In this document: piece by piece, positions 47,282 through 56,668 of the stretch
Position numbering within the stretch: position 1 is the stretch's first letter
Layout: each line of letters opens with the position of its first letter
Assembly (NCBI GenBank): GCA_947451145.1
Contig: CANFXW010000014.1
Location: 20,350-84,349 of the forward strand
Source: Sphingomonadaceae bacterium
GTDB lineage: Bacteria > Pseudomonadota > Alphaproteobacteria > Sphingomonadales > Sphingomonadaceae
Direction of reading: 5' to 3'
DNA: 64,000 nucleotides
Program-made: the position numbers and the translations under genes
Notes under the pieces: generated by a model
The model's database searches: none
What the model was told of the DNA's origin: nothing
What the model saw: the letters and a program-made list of their open reading frames with translations, nothing else

Positions 47282-47599
47282 ATGGCCAAGCTGGTTATCG
47301 TCAACACCGACGGCGCGGAAAAAGAAGTTGAAGTGAAGAGCGGCTTTTCCGTGATGGAAGCAATCCGCGATAACGGCTTTGACGAGCTGCTGGCCCTGTG
47401 CGGCGGCTGCTGCTCCTGCGCGACCTGCCACGTGATCGTCGATCCCGCCTTCGCCGACAAGCTGCCGAAGATGAGCGAAGACGAGAACGATCTGCTCGAC
47501 AGCAGCGACCACCGCGTCGAAACCTCGCGCCTTTCTTGCCAGATCAAGATGAGCGATGCGCTTGATGGCCTGAAGGTCACCATTGCCGAGGCAGACTGA
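47282..47599 (+). CDS. 2Fe-2S ferredoxin, adrenodoxin/ISC type
   Basis: 105 residues from the ATG at 47282, AAGGA nine bases upstream. Cluster ligands C40-x5-C46-x2-C49 and C86 (SRLSCQI). [21 protein letters not shown] is typical of the vertebrate/ISC-type ferredoxins. It could serve the FprA-type reductase or a P450/Rieske oxygenase; the partner is unknown. Additional cysteines C43 and C44 lie inside the loop. Confidence 0.9.
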   Translation: MAKLVIVNTDGAEKEVEVKSGFSVMEAIRDNGFDELLALCGGCCSCATCHVIVDPAFADKLPKMSEDENDLLDSSDHRVETSRLSCQIKMSDALDGLKVTIAEAD

Positions 47600-47617
47600 A
47601 ACGCTTAGCTTGACACC

Positions 47618-48616
47618 ATGACTGGTGCCATAGCTTCCAATTCGCTTGATCTTATCGGCAACACGCCGCTCGTTCTGCTCAAGGGGCCGAGCGAGGCGGC
47701 GGGCGCTGAGATCTGGGGCAAGTGCGAATTCGCCAACCCCGGCGCTTCGGTGAAAGACCGGGCGGCGCTTTGGATTGTCCGCGATGCAGAGGCGCGCGGC
47801 AGCCTGAAGCCCGGCGGCACGATTGTTGAGGGCACGGCGGGTAATACCGGCATTGGCCTCGCGCTCGTTGCCAATGCGTTGGGCTACAAGACGATTATCG
47901 TCATGCCCGAAACCCAAAGCCGCGAGAAAATGGATACCCTGCGCGCGCTGGGTGCGGAGCTGGTGCTGGTTCCCGCTGCGCCGTTTTCCAATCCCGGCCA
48001 CTTCGTCCACACCTCGCGCCGGCTGGCGGAAGAGACGCCGGGGGCAGTGTGGTCCAACCAGTTTGACAATGTCGCCAACCGCAAGGCCCATATCGAGAGC
48101 ACCGCGAAGGAAATCTGGGAACAGATGGGCGGCCGGATCGATGGCTTCACCTGCGCCGCGGGCACTGGCGGGACAATCGCCGGGGTGGGGCTGGGCCTCA
48201 AGGAATTCGACGAGAAGGTGACAATTGCACTCACCGACCCGCACGGCGCAGCGCTTTACAATTACTATGCCCATGGTGAACTGAAGGCCGAGGGCTCTTC
48301 GGTGGCCGAGGGCATCGGGCAGGGGCGCATCACCGCCAATCTGGAAGGCGCGCCGATCGACACGCAGTTCCGCATATCCGACGCCGAAGGCATCGAATGG
48401 GTGGCGCGTCTGCTCAAGGAAGAAGGCCTGTGCCTTGGCCTGTCGAGCGGCATCAATGTCGCGGGCGCCATTGCTCTGGGCAAGCAGCTCGGCGCAGGGG
48501 CACGGGTAGCGACGATCCTGTGTGACACAGGTTTCCGCTACCTTTCATCGCTTTACAATGCCGATTGGCTCGAGGCCAAAGGGCTGCCGGTATTCCCCTG
48601 GCTGCGGCAAGGCTGA
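47618..48616 (+). CDS. cysteine synthase A family, PLP-dependent
   Basis: 332 residues. PLP lysine K46 in NPGASVKDRAA, phosphate-binding GTAGNTGIGLAL, GTGGTIAGVGLGL, and the C-terminal ILCDTGFRYLSSLYN. O-acetylserine sulfhydrylase type II fold; it makes cysteine from O-acetylserine and sulfide. The substrate loop reads TAGNTG instead of the usual TSGNTG, so a related activity (cystathionine beta-synthase-like) is possible. Follows the ferredoxin by 18 bases. Confidence 0.88.
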   Translation: MTGAIASNSLDLIGNTPLVLLKGPSEAAGAEIWGKCEFANPGASVKDRAALWIVRDAEARGSLKPGGTIVEGTAGNTGIGLALVANALGYKTIIVMPETQSREKMDTLRALGAELVLVPAAPFSNPGHFVHTSRRLAEETPGAVWSNQFDNVANRKAHIESTAKEIWEQMGGRIDGFTCAAGTGGTIAGVGLGLKEFDEKVTIALTDPHGAALYNYYAHGELKAEGSSVAEGIGQGRITANLEGAPIDTQFRISDAEGIEWVARLLKEEGLCLGLSSGINVAGAIALGKQLGAGARVATILCDTGFRYLSSLYNADWLEAKGLPVFPWLRQG

Positions 48617-48621
48617 GCGAC

Positions 48622-48999
48622 ATGGCTGTTGCAATTCCTGATTGCCCAGCCATCGCGAACAATGTAAACTCGTCTGTAATGGCAACAAGGCCCACCATAG
48701 GTCCCGAGGGTCCGGGACCGCAGCACTTCGTGATTCCGAACACGAGGGAACTGCGCGCGCAGTCGGTCCACCGGCTGCAGATCGGGCTGCTTGGCCTTGC
48801 GATCATGCTCCTCCTCGTCGGCCTCGCCAATATCATCATGGACCGCGCCAAGCTGGCCGATGGCGGCAGCGAAAGCGCCAAGGCGGCTGCTGCCTCTGCT
48901 GAAAAGAAGACCGGGAACGATCCGCTTGCGGTGATCGGTGCTGTGCCGAGTCCTGAGGCGACCAGCGTCCAGAACGCCAATCCTCCTGCGGGTCGCTGA
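48622..48999 (+). CDS. single-pass membrane protein, unknown
   Basis: 125 residues from the ATG at 48622 or 106 from the ATG at 48679 (MATRPTIGPEG). One transmembrane segment (LQIGLLGLAIMLLLVGLANI) separates a short N-terminal part from an Ala/Ser/Glu-rich external tail (ESAKAAAASAEKKTGN). No motif recognised. Lies between the cysteine synthase and the DUF4350-like gene, and probably forms an operon with the latter, because its stop almost touches the start of the next. Confidence 0.55.
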   Translation: MAVAIPDCPAIANNVNSSVMATRPTIGPEGPGPQHFVIPNTRELRAQSVHRLQIGLLGLAIMLLLVGLANIIMDRAKLADGGSESAKAAAASAEKKTGNDPLAVIGAVPSPEATSVQNANPPAGR

Positions 49000-49001
49000 T
49001 C

Positions 49002-49748
49002 CTGAATTTCAGACATATCGCAGCGCTGCTGGCATTGCTCTTCGCACCGGCGCAGGCAATCGCGGACACCGGCCTGTTCACCAGCCTGCCGATTGTCTGG
49101 CCGGAAGCTGACAATGTTTCCTCGCTGATCGGCGCCGGGAGCGGCAAGCATTGGGTGCTGGCTACACTGGAACGGCAAGGCCCCGTGGTCCCGCTAGACC
49201 GTTTCAATCAGGGCGATGGCAAACTCGCTGGGCTGGGCCTGATCGTCATGGCCCAGCCGCGCCCGCTCGCAGCTGAAGAGAGCGTCGCGCTGGATCGCTG
49301 GGTGCGGGCGGGCGGGCGGCTGTTGGTGTTCGCCGATCCGATGCTGACCCAGCATTCCGCCTTCGCGCTGGGCGACAAGCGGCGGCCGCAGGATATTGTC
49401 ATGCTCGGCCCTTTGCTCAGGCACTGGGGACTGGTGCTGCATTTCGACCCCGGGCAGGCGGCGGGGGAGCGCAGCGTCCCGGGCCTTGGTCTGAATATCC
49501 CGGTCAATCTGCCCGGCACGTTCACCCGCGCCAGCCGTCACGCGCCGTGCCGGTTGCAGGCGAAGAGGATCGCCGCCGAGTGTCGCATCGGCAAAGGCCG
49601 TGCGCTGATCCTCGCCGATGCCGCCTTGCTCGAGCCTCAGGAAGGCGATTCCCATGGTCGCGCGGCCGTGTTAGCAGGTCTGCTGGCGCGCCTTGAGGGG
49701 CGTCGTTCAGGTCCGGTAGAGCCCGGTAAAACCCGTTCTGGAGAGTAA
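49002..49748 (+). CDS. exported DUF4350-like / ABC-auxiliary type protein
   Basis: 248 residues if started at the CTG at 49002, right after the previous stop (TGATCCTG). A frame-consistent signal peptide NFRHIAALLALLFAPAQAIA follows only from that start; no ATG, GTG or TTG begins it, and the TTG at 49035 would cut the signal. The mature part contains LIVMAQPRPLAAEESVALDR and WVRAGGRLLVFADPML, like the DUF4350 / GldG-type extracellular Rossmann domain that binds no known ligand. Function unknown. Ends about 290 bases before mraZ. Confidence 0.5.
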   Translation: MNFRHIAALLALLFAPAQAIADTGLFTSLPIVWPEADNVSSLIGAGSGKHWVLATLERQGPVVPLDRFNQGDGKLAGLGLIVMAQPRPLAAEESVALDRWVRAGGRLLVFADPMLTQHSAFALGDKRRPQDIVMLGPLLRHWGLVLHFDPGQAAGERSVPGLGLNIPVNLPGTFTRASRHAPCRLQAKRIAAECRIGKGRALILADAALLEPQEGDSHGRAAVLAGLLARLEGRRSGPVEPGKTRSGE

Positions 49749-49784
49749 TTGCGTGATGTCTGTTAGGAGGAAATCTTGCAAAAT

Positions 49785-49918
49785 CAGTAGGTTACTACTG
49801 CGTGCGCATGATTTATCCACAGGGCGACATCCAATAAAATCAATAACTTAACGGGAAACACCGAAAAAAAACGTGTTTTACCCTTTCATCCCGGGTCGCG
49901 GGGAGTTAATACAACTCC
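49785..49918. promoter_or_regulatory. leader region of the dcw cluster: DnaA box and three dyads
   Basis: The 289-base gap before mraZ holds CAGTAG-GTTA-CTACTG (49785-49800), a perfect DnaA box TTATCCACA (49813-49821), an AT-rich stretch, the dyad GGGAAACAC / GTGTTTTACCC (49853-49883) and GGAGTT-AATAC-AACTCC (49902-49918). No gene is in this gap. MraZ boxes are not obvious. These are candidate control sites for the division cluster. Confidence 0.4.
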
Positions 49919-50037
49919 ACGATCTGGATGATTTTCCATGCCGATTCCCTTTTGGGGATAACCGGCCGCGAGGGCGCGCGGCTGGGCGGAGGAGTTTGTC
50001 CTTGGAATCGTGAACAGCTTTGTCGGGGGCTGGCGGC

Positions 50038-50535
50038 GTGCAGGGACTGAAGATCAGATACAGAGCGCAGGAGGTTACGCTGAAAGGCGAGACCGGCCGC
50101 TTTGTGCTGCCTCCCGAAATCCGCAAGCAGGTGCGCCTCTCCAGCGGCGATCAGCGCATCGTCTGCCTTTATCCCCACGCTACGCTGCCCTGCATCGCCG
50201 GCTATGGCCTGTCGCGCGGCGACGAGTTCGAGGCCGAGCTGAACGAGCGCCGCAAGGAAGGCGAGTTTCCCACCCGCGAAGCCTACGATCAGGCGCTCAG
50301 CAACTTCTACGGCGCGCCAACCTATGTCTTTGATGACAGCGGCCGGTTCGTCATGCCCGAAAGCCTGCAGCGCCACGCCAAGATCAGCAACCTGCTTTAC
50401 TTCCACTCCTACGGCCCGGAGTTCTGGATTTTCAGCAAAGAAGGTGTCGAAAGCCTTGGTCCCGGCTGGGATCACATCCGCATGGGCTTTGAGAACGCCA
50501 TGGCGCTGCTCAAGCCCGGAAAGGCTGGGAAATGA
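50038..50535 (+). CDS. mraZ: transcriptional regulator MraZ
   Basis: 165 residues from the GTG at 50038; a TTG six codons earlier is the alternative. Two SpoVT/AbrB-like repeats: [19 protein letters not shown] and [22 protein letters not shown] segments ([18 protein letters not shown]). MraZ binds the promoter of its own cluster and represses or activates it. First gene of dcw; its stop overlaps rsmH. The fold forms a ring-shaped multimer in other species. Confidence 0.9.
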   Translation: MQGLKIRYRAQEVTLKGETGRFVLPPEIRKQVRLSSGDQRIVCLYPHATLPCIAGYGLSRGDEFEAELNERRKEGEFPTREAYDQALSNFYGAPTYVFDDSGRFVMPESLQRHAKISNLLYFHSYGPEFWIFSKEGVESLGPGWDHIRMGFENAMALLKPGKAGK

Positions 50536-51500
50536 CCCAGCCCGCCCCGCACATCCCGGTCCTGCTCGATGAAGTGATCGCCGCGCTGCGCCCGCAGCCG
50601 GGTTCGGTGATCATTGATGCCACGTTTGGTGCTGGCGGCTATACCCGCCGCCTGCTCGAAGCTGGTGCGACCGTTCATGCCTTTGATCGCGATCCTGATG
50701 CGATTGCGGCCGGCAGTGCCTGGCCCGAAGTTTCCGCGCAGCCGCCGCGCCTGATCCTCCATCCCCGCCGCTTCTCCGAAATGGTTTCCGCCATGAACGA
50801 AGCAGGCGTCGCCCATGTCGATGGCGTGGTGATGGATATTGGCGTTTCGTCGATGCAGCTCGATCAGGCGGAGCGCGGCTTTGCTTTCTCGCATGACGGT
50901 CCGCTCGATATGCGCATGGGGCAGGACGGGGAAAGCGCTGCCGACTTCCTCAACACCGCTGCCGAAAGCGACATTGCCGACGTGTTGTTCAAGTACGGCG
51001 AAGAGCGCCAGTCACGCCGCGTCGCCCGCGCCATCGTCGCTGCCCGTCCGCTGGAGACCACTGGTGCGCTGGCCCACGTTGTGCGCAAGGCGCTCGGCTA
51101 TCGGCCCGGTGCGCCCAAGGATCCCGCGACCCGCAGCTTTCAGGCCGTGCGCATCCATGTGAACGCCGAGCTGGAAGAGCTGGAGGCCGGCCTTGCCGCT
51201 GCCGAGGTTCTGCTGCGCGAAGGCGGCCGTCTGGCAGTGGTCAGCTTCCACAGTCTGGAAGACCGCATCGTCAAGCAGTTCCTGCGCGAGGCGAGCGGGG
51301 CCACGGCTTCGGCATCACGCCACATGCCGCAGGTCGCCTCGGGCGTTCCCGCCAGCTTTGCCGACCTTTCCAAGGCGATCCGCGCCGGAGAGGCCGAAAC
51401 CAGCCGCAATCCCCGCGCCCGCAGCGCCACGCTGCGCGCCGCAACCCGCACCGCATCGGCTCCACGCTTGTCGCCAACCGGCCAAAGGAGGGCAGCATGA
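50532..51500 (+). CDS. rsmH: 16S rRNA (cytosine(1402)-N4)-methyltransferase
   Basis: 322 residues: [16 protein letters not shown] at the start, the SAM motif [34 protein letters not shown] and [17 protein letters not shown], all as in RsmH/MraW. It methylates N4 of C1402 in the decoding centre. ATGA overlap with mraZ, four-base overlap with ftsL. Confidence 0.96.
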   Translation: MTQPAPHIPVLLDEVIAALRPQPGSVIIDATFGAGGYTRRLLEAGATVHAFDRDPDAIAAGSAWPEVSAQPPRLILHPRRFSEMVSAMNEAGVAHVDGVVMDIGVSSMQLDQAERGFAFSHDGPLDMRMGQDGESAADFLNTAAESDIADVLFKYGEERQSRRVARAIVAARPLETTGALAHVVRKALGYRPGAPKDPATRSFQAVRIHVNAELEELEAGLAAAEVLLREGGRLAVVSFHSLEDRIVKQFLREASGATASASRHMPQVASGVPASFADLSKAIRAGEAETSRNPRARSATLRAATRTASAPRLSPTGQRRAA

Positions 51501-52027
51501 TCATTTCCCGCGCAGGACTGCACCGGATCGGTTGGGCCATGATCCTGACCATTTGTTTCGCGATATTTCTGGCGCTCACGCTGAAGGTCAATTCGGTGCG
51601 CAGCCAGGTGAAGCTCGCCGAGCGGCAGATCGTCGCGGCGCGGGCCGAGCGACAGTTGCTGGAAACCGAATTTGAAACGCGCGCCAGCCAGCACCAGCTG
51701 GTGGCGATCAACAATGTCGATTTCGGCTATTCCGCGCCCACCACCGGCCAGTACATCGAAAGCGAACGCTCGCTCGCCGCGCTGGGCAAGCCGCGCGCTG
51801 CCGATGCGCCTTCGCCGATCATGGTTGCCGCTGCTGACGAGAGCAAGGAATCGGCGCTGCCCGATATGGTGAACCCGCTCTCGGGCAAGGCCATGGCTGC
51901 CGAAGTGCCGCAGGGTGGCCCGCGCAAGCGCACGACTGCTGCCAACCTGTCTGACCGTCTGTCCGAAGCTGACAAGCCAGAGATCAGCAGCAAGGGTGCC
52001 CGTACCAAAGTGGCGGTCCGCGAATGA
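51497..52027 (+). CDS. ftsL: FtsL-like division protein
   Basis: 176 residues. Short cytoplasmic N-terminus, one transmembrane helix (about residues 15-31), then a heptad-like segment ([20 protein letters not shown]) and a long, poorly conserved tail. The position between rsmH and ftsI with overlaps on both sides is the standard FtsL position. It would join FtsB/FtsQ at the septum. Primary sequence is weakly conserved, so position carries the call. Confidence 0.72.
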   Translation: MIISRAGLHRIGWAMILTICFAIFLALTLKVNSVRSQVKLAERQIVAARAERQLLETEFETRASQHQLVAINNVDFGYSAPTTGQYIESERSLAALGKPRAADAPSPIMVAAADESKESALPDMVNPLSGKAMAAEVPQGGPRKRTTAANLSDRLSEADKPEISSKGARTKVAVRE

Positions 52028-53754
52028 CCGCGATCGCCGTATCCGCATCGATCAGCACCGGACGCGGCCAGCTCGTCAATCTGCGCCAGCGGGCGCTGCT
52101 GATTGCCAAGTTCCGGGTGCTGTGGGTGCTGGCGGGGTTCTCGCTGATTGCGATGATTGCGGTGATCAAGTTGGTCTGGACCGGCTTTGGTCAGGATGGG
52201 CCTGACAGCCAGTCTTACGCCGACGCGCTGCTGCCGCCGCGCGGGGAGATTGTTGATCGCAACGGCCAGTCGCTGGCGCGCTTGTTGCCCACCTATGCCC
52301 TGTGGTTCAATACCACTGCGGTTGGCGATGGTCCCGCGCTGATCAAGTCTCCGGAAGAGGTTGCCGCGGCGCTCATCGCGATATTCCCCGACGAGAACTA
52401 TGACCGCCTGCTCGGGATGCTCAAATCGGGCCAGTCGGGCTATCTGCGCCGCCGCATCATGCCCGAGGATGCCAACAGGGTGCTCGCGCTGGGTGAACCG
52501 GCACTGCAGTTTCCCAGGGAAAACGAGCGCTACTATCCGCAAGGTTCGCTTGCAGCCTTCGTGCTCGGCTATGTCGATGCCGCAGGGCAGGGCCAGCTCG
52601 GCATGGAGCAGGTGCTCAATGATCGCCTGTCCAACCCGGCATTGCGCGGCGCGCCGATCATGCTGTCGATGGATTCCCGCGTGCAAGGCGCGCTGGAGGA
52701 TGAACTTGGCCGCGCTATCCGCGAAAGCAACGCCAATGGCGGCGGTGGCATCGTGATGGATGCCGATACCGGAGAGGTTCTGGCGCTCGCTTCGCTGCCA
52801 ACTTTCGATCCCAACCGCCCGCAGATCTATGACGAAGCCGGGCGCAAGCTGATGCGCAACGTGATGACCAGCGAGATTTACGAGCTGGGGTCGGTTTTCA
52901 AGCCGATCACCGTGGCGAGCGCGATTGAGGCAGGCACGATCACCGATCTGGCCCGTCGCTATCCGGCTGGGTCCGAACGCGAGGTTGGCGGGCATGTGGT
53001 GCACGATCACAAGGATTTCGGTGCGAGCCTGAACGTTCCCGAGGCGCTGATCCATTCCTCCAACATCGTCCTCGCGCAGGTCGGCGATGAGCTGGGCGGC
53101 GAGCGGCTCAATCTGACGCTTCGCTCGCTGGGCTTTGATGCCAAGCCCTATATCGAACTGCCCGCGCGTGGTCAGCCGAACTACCCGCGCGAATGGTCCC
53201 GCGTGACGACGACAACGGTTGCCTATGGCCACGGCATTGAAATCACGCCGATGCATCTTGCCGCCGCCTATGCCGCGATGGTCAACGGCGGGGTCTGGCG
53301 TCCGGCCACGCTGATGAAGCTTCAGCCCGGGCAGGCGCCCGCCGGACGGCGCGTGTGGAAGGCCTCTACATCTGCCCGCATGCGCCAGTTGCTGCGCCTG
53401 ATCGCCAATGTCGGCACCGGACGTTCAGCCAACGCCGCAGGTTTCCGCGTCGGAGGCAAGACCGGCACCGCCGAGGTTGCCGACCAGTTCGGCTATCACA
53501 AGGACCGCGTGGTAACGACTTTCGCCTCGGCTTTCCCGATGGACCACCCGCGCTATGTCGTTCTCGCCACGCTGGTTGAACCCAAGGCGACGACAGCGAC
53601 CAGCGGCCAGCGCACCGCCGCCTATAACGCCGCGCCGGTTGTCGGACGTCTGGTTCCGCGGATCGGGCCGCTGCTCGGCATCATGCCTGACGATAGCCGC
53701 GACATCGACATCACCGATCTCGCTCCGCTGGTTGCCAATGGAGACGGTGAGTGA
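52024..53754 (+). CDS. ftsI: septal transpeptidase FtsI (PBP3)
   Basis: 576 residues. TM helix at about 32-50 then the periplasmic part. Penicillin-binding motifs: S290-V-F-K293 (ELGSVFKPIT), SSN (IHSSNIVLAQ) and K479-T-G (GGKTGTAEV). It cross-links septal peptidoglycan. ATGA overlap with ftsL; its stop overlaps the GTG of murE. Confidence 0.96.
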   Translation: MTAIAVSASISTGRGQLVNLRQRALLIAKFRVLWVLAGFSLIAMIAVIKLVWTGFGQDGPDSQSYADALLPPRGEIVDRNGQSLARLLPTYALWFNTTAVGDGPALIKSPEEVAAALIAIFPDENYDRLLGMLKSGQSGYLRRRIMPEDANRVLALGEPALQFPRENERYYPQGSLAAFVLGYVDAAGQGQLGMEQVLNDRLSNPALRGAPIMLSMDSRVQGALEDELGRAIRESNANGGGGIVMDADTGEVLALASLPTFDPNRPQIYDEAGRKLMRNVMTSEIYELGSVFKPITVASAIEAGTITDLARRYPAGSEREVGGHVVHDHKDFGASLNVPEALIHSSNIVLAQVGDELGGERLNLTLRSLGFDAKPYIELPARGQPNYPREWSRVTTTTVAYGHGIEITPMHLAAAYAAMVNGGVWRPATLMKLQPGQAPAGRRVWKASTSARMRQLLRLIANVGTGRSANAAGFRVGGKTGTAEVADQFGYHKDRVVTTFASAFPMDHPRYVVLATLVEPKATTATSGQRTAAYNAAPVVGRLVPRIGPLLGIMPDDSRDIDITDLAPLVANGDGE

Positions 53755-55205
53755 GGCTGGGGGATCTGGCGAAACTGGCTGGAATTTCATTGCCTGCGGG
53801 CGCGGATCACAACGTCACCGGCTTCGCCATCGATAATCGCAAGGTCGCCAAGGGCTGCGTTTTCGGCGCTTTCCAGGGCCTGAGCGTCAACGGCGAAGAC
53901 TTCATCCCGGCAGCCATTCAGGCCGGAGCCGTGGCAGTTGTCGCGCGGCCCGAAGCCAAGGTTGAAGGCGCCGTCCACATCGCCGATGCCAACCCGCGCC
54001 GCGCCTTTGCCCGGTTGGCTGCCGGTTTCTATACGCCGGTGCCGGAATGCGTCGTCGCGGTCACCGGAACCAACGGCAAGACCAGCACCGCCGAAATGAC
54101 CCGCCAGCTTTGGCGCATGGCCGGGCACCGCGCGGCTTCAATCGGCACGCTGGGTGTGACCACGTCCGACGAGAGCATTTCAACCGGGCTGACAACACCC
54201 GATATCGTCACCTTCCTCGCCAATATGACCGGCCTCGCCCGCGAAGGCGTGACCCATGTTGCCTATGAAGCATCGAGCCACGGCCTCTCGCAATACCGCA
54301 ACGAAGGTCTGCGGGTACGGGCAGGGGCTTTCTCGAACCTCAGCCGCGATCACCTCGATTATCACCGGAGCATGGAGGAATACTTCCTCGCCAAGATGCG
54401 CCTGTTTGACGAAGTGGTTGAAGACGGCGGCTGGGCAGTGATCTGGGCCGATGACGGCGAATGGTCCGCCCGGGCAATCGAACATGCGACCCGGCGCGGG
54501 CTGAATGTACTGACGGTTGGCGAGAACGGCACCGGCATCCGACTGGTCTCGCGCACCCTGAGCCAACTTGGGCAGGTGCTCGAGATCGAGCATGGGGGCA
54601 AGCTACGCAATATCAACCTGCCGCTGATCGGTGCCTATCAGGCGGCCAATGCCTTGCTTTCGGCCGGACTTGTCTTGGCGACCGGCGGTGATGCCGATGC
54701 GACTTTCGATGCTCTGGTGCGCTTGCAACCGGTGCGTGGACGGCTTGAGCGGGCGGCGATCAGCCGGGCTGGCGCTCCGGTCTATGTTGACTACGCACAC
54801 ACGCCCGATGCGCTGGAAGCTGCGATTGCTGCGCTGCGTCCGCATGTATTGGGACGGTTGATTGTCGTGTTCGGGGCAGGCGGGGATCGCGATCAGGGCA
54901 AGCGCCCGGAAATGGGGCGCGTCGCTGCTGCCATGGCTGACCTTGCCATCGTCACCGACGACAACCCGCGCGGCGAAGATGCTGCCGAAATCCGCCGCAT
55001 GGTTCTGGCCGGTGCCCCCGGCGCAACCGAGATCGGTGACCGGCGCGAAGCGATTGCCGCGGCCATTGCCCAGGCCAGCCGCGATGACATCGTTCTCGTT
55101 GCCGGCAAGGGCCACGAACAGGGCCAGATCATTGGTCGCGCGCCCGATGTGCGCGTCCTGCCATTTGATGACGTTACCGTATGCCGGGAGTGTGCTGCCC
55201 TATGA
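53751..55205 (+). CDS. murE: UDP-MurNAc-L-Ala-D-Glu:meso-DAP ligase MurE
   Basis: 484 residues, GTG start. P-loop GTNGKTSTAEM, DYAHTPDALEAAI and FGAGGDRDQGKRPEMG. The motif DNPR (VTDDNPRGED) marks a ligase that adds meso-diaminopimelate rather than lysine. Adds the third stem residue in the cytoplasm. Confidence 0.96.
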   Translation: MRLGDLAKLAGISLPAGADHNVTGFAIDNRKVAKGCVFGAFQGLSVNGEDFIPAAIQAGAVAVVARPEAKVEGAVHIADANPRRAFARLAAGFYTPVPECVVAVTGTNGKTSTAEMTRQLWRMAGHRAASIGTLGVTTSDESISTGLTTPDIVTFLANMTGLAREGVTHVAYEASSHGLSQYRNEGLRVRAGAFSNLSRDHLDYHRSMEEYFLAKMRLFDEVVEDGGWAVIWADDGEWSARAIEHATRRGLNVLTVGENGTGIRLVSRTLSQLGQVLEIEHGGKLRNINLPLIGAYQAANALLSAGLVLATGGDADATFDALVRLQPVRGRLERAAISRAGAPVYVDYAHTPDALEAAIAALRPHVLGRLIVVFGAGGDRDQGKRPEMGRVAAAMADLAIVTDDNPRGEDAAEIRRMVLAGAPGATEIGDRREAIAAAIAQASRDDIVLVAGKGHEQGQIIGRAPDVRVLPFDDVTVCRECAAL

Positions 55206-56656
55206 CAATCGCCGCGCTTCTCGATTGGCCCGCCCTGCCGCAAGACGATCTGCCGCTGGCGCTGTGGTATGCCGATGCCATCGCTGCGGCGACCGGGGGC
55301 AAGGCAAGCGCCTCGTTTCAGGCATCGGGCGTCGAGATCGACAGCCGCGATGTGATGCCGGGCGATCTGTTCTTCGCGATGATTGGTGAGGCGATGGACG
55401 GGCACAAGTTCGTCGATGGCGCATTTGCCAGAGGTGCTGCTGCCGCAGTGGTCAATCGCCCGGTCAATGGCCCACATGTGCTCGTCGACGATACATTCCT
55501 TGCGCTTCAGCATCTTGCGCGGGCGTCGCGCGAACGTTCCGTCGCAAAGATTGTCGGGGTGACCGGCTCGGTCGGCAAGACCGGCGTCAAGGAAGCGATT
55601 TTCGCCGCGCTCGATCGTGGCAGCAACGGGCAGGCGCACCGCTCGGTGAAGAGCTATAACAACCACGTTGGCGTGCCGCTCAGCCTTGCCCGGATGCCCG
55701 CGCGGGCGAAGTTTGGCGTGTTCGAGATGGGGATGAACCACGCGGGCGAGATCGCCGGCCTGACAACGCAGGTCTGCCCGCATGTCGCCGTGATAACCAC
55801 GATTGCTCCTGCCCACATCGAGAATCTGGGCAGCGAAGAGGCGATTGCCGATGCCAAGGCGGAAGTGTTTCTGGGCCTAGAGCCGGGCGGCACCGCAGTG
55901 ATCCCGGCCGACAGTCCGCATTACTGGCGTCTGCGCGCGGCGGCGGAAAAGCAGGGCGCGAAGGTTATCTCGTTCGGGCACGGGGCCAATGCCGATGTCC
56001 GCTTGCTCGATGCGGTCAAAGCACCCGGCGGCGGATCGCTGGTGACGGCTGACATGGGCGACCGCCGACTGTGCTACACCGTTTCCGCGCCCGGCGATCA
56101 CTGGGTTGCCAATTCGCTGGCCGTAATGGCCGCTGTTCGCGCAGCGGGCGGTGACCTTGGCGCTGCCGGTTTGGCTCTGGCCGAAATGGCCGGGATGAAG
56201 GGGCGCGGCGCGCGGCATACCCTGCATGTGCCGGGCGGCGAGGCGCTGCTGATCGACGAAAGCTATAACGCCAACCCTGCTTCGATGCGGGCTACGCTGT
56301 CGCAACTGGGTGCCACGCCCGCCATGCGCCGGATCGCCGTTTTGGGCGCGATGAAGGAACTTGGTGACTTCGCTCCCGCCTTCCACGCGGCGCTCGCCGA
56401 GCATCTGATCGCGGCCAATGTCGACTATGCGGTGCTGGTTGGCGACGAGATGCGCTTTTTGGCGGAGGAACTGGGGAAATCAGGGGGTGCGATGCTTGGC
56501 AACGCCATACCCTTCGCCCATTGCCAAAAGGCAGCAGAGGCGATGTCCGCTCTGGCCGAGCTTGGCCTGAAGGGTGGCGACGCGCTGTTGGTAAAGGGGT
56601 CGAATTCGGTGGGGCTTGGCGCGATCGTCGCCAAACTTGTCGAACCAAGGGAATAG
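55202..56656 (+). CDS. murF: UDP-MurNAc-tripeptide:D-Ala-D-Ala ligase MurF
   Basis: 484 residues from the ATG at 55202, overlapping the murE stop. P-loop VTGSVGKTGVKEAI, EMGMNHAGEI, IDESYNANPASMRATL. Adds the D-Ala-D-Ala dipeptide, completing the stem. Followed after 12 bases by mraY, the only gap in this part of the cluster. Confidence 0.96.
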   Translation: MTIAALLDWPALPQDDLPLALWYADAIAAATGGKASASFQASGVEIDSRDVMPGDLFFAMIGEAMDGHKFVDGAFARGAAAAVVNRPVNGPHVLVDDTFLALQHLARASRERSVAKIVGVTGSVGKTGVKEAIFAALDRGSNGQAHRSVKSYNNHVGVPLSLARMPARAKFGVFEMGMNHAGEIAGLTTQVCPHVAVITTIAPAHIENLGSEEAIADAKAEVFLGLEPGGTAVIPADSPHYWRLRAAAEKQGAKVISFGHGANADVRLLDAVKAPGGGSLVTADMGDRRLCYTVSAPGDHWVANSLAVMAAVRAAGGDLGAAGLALAEMAGMKGRGARHTLHVPGGEALLIDESYNANPASMRATLSQLGATPAMRRIAVLGAMKELGDFAPAFHAALAEHLIAANVDYAVLVGDEMRFLAEELGKSGGAMLGNAIPFAHCQKAAEAMSALAELGLKGGDALLVKGSNSVGLGAIVAKLVEPRE

Positions 56657-56668
56657 GGTCAGCCGTCC

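Noticed and set aside
49860..50037. MraZ-box repeats (TGGG-like direct repeats) before mraZ
   Set aside because: GGG runs occur but not with regular 10-base spacing, so a binding array could not be supported.
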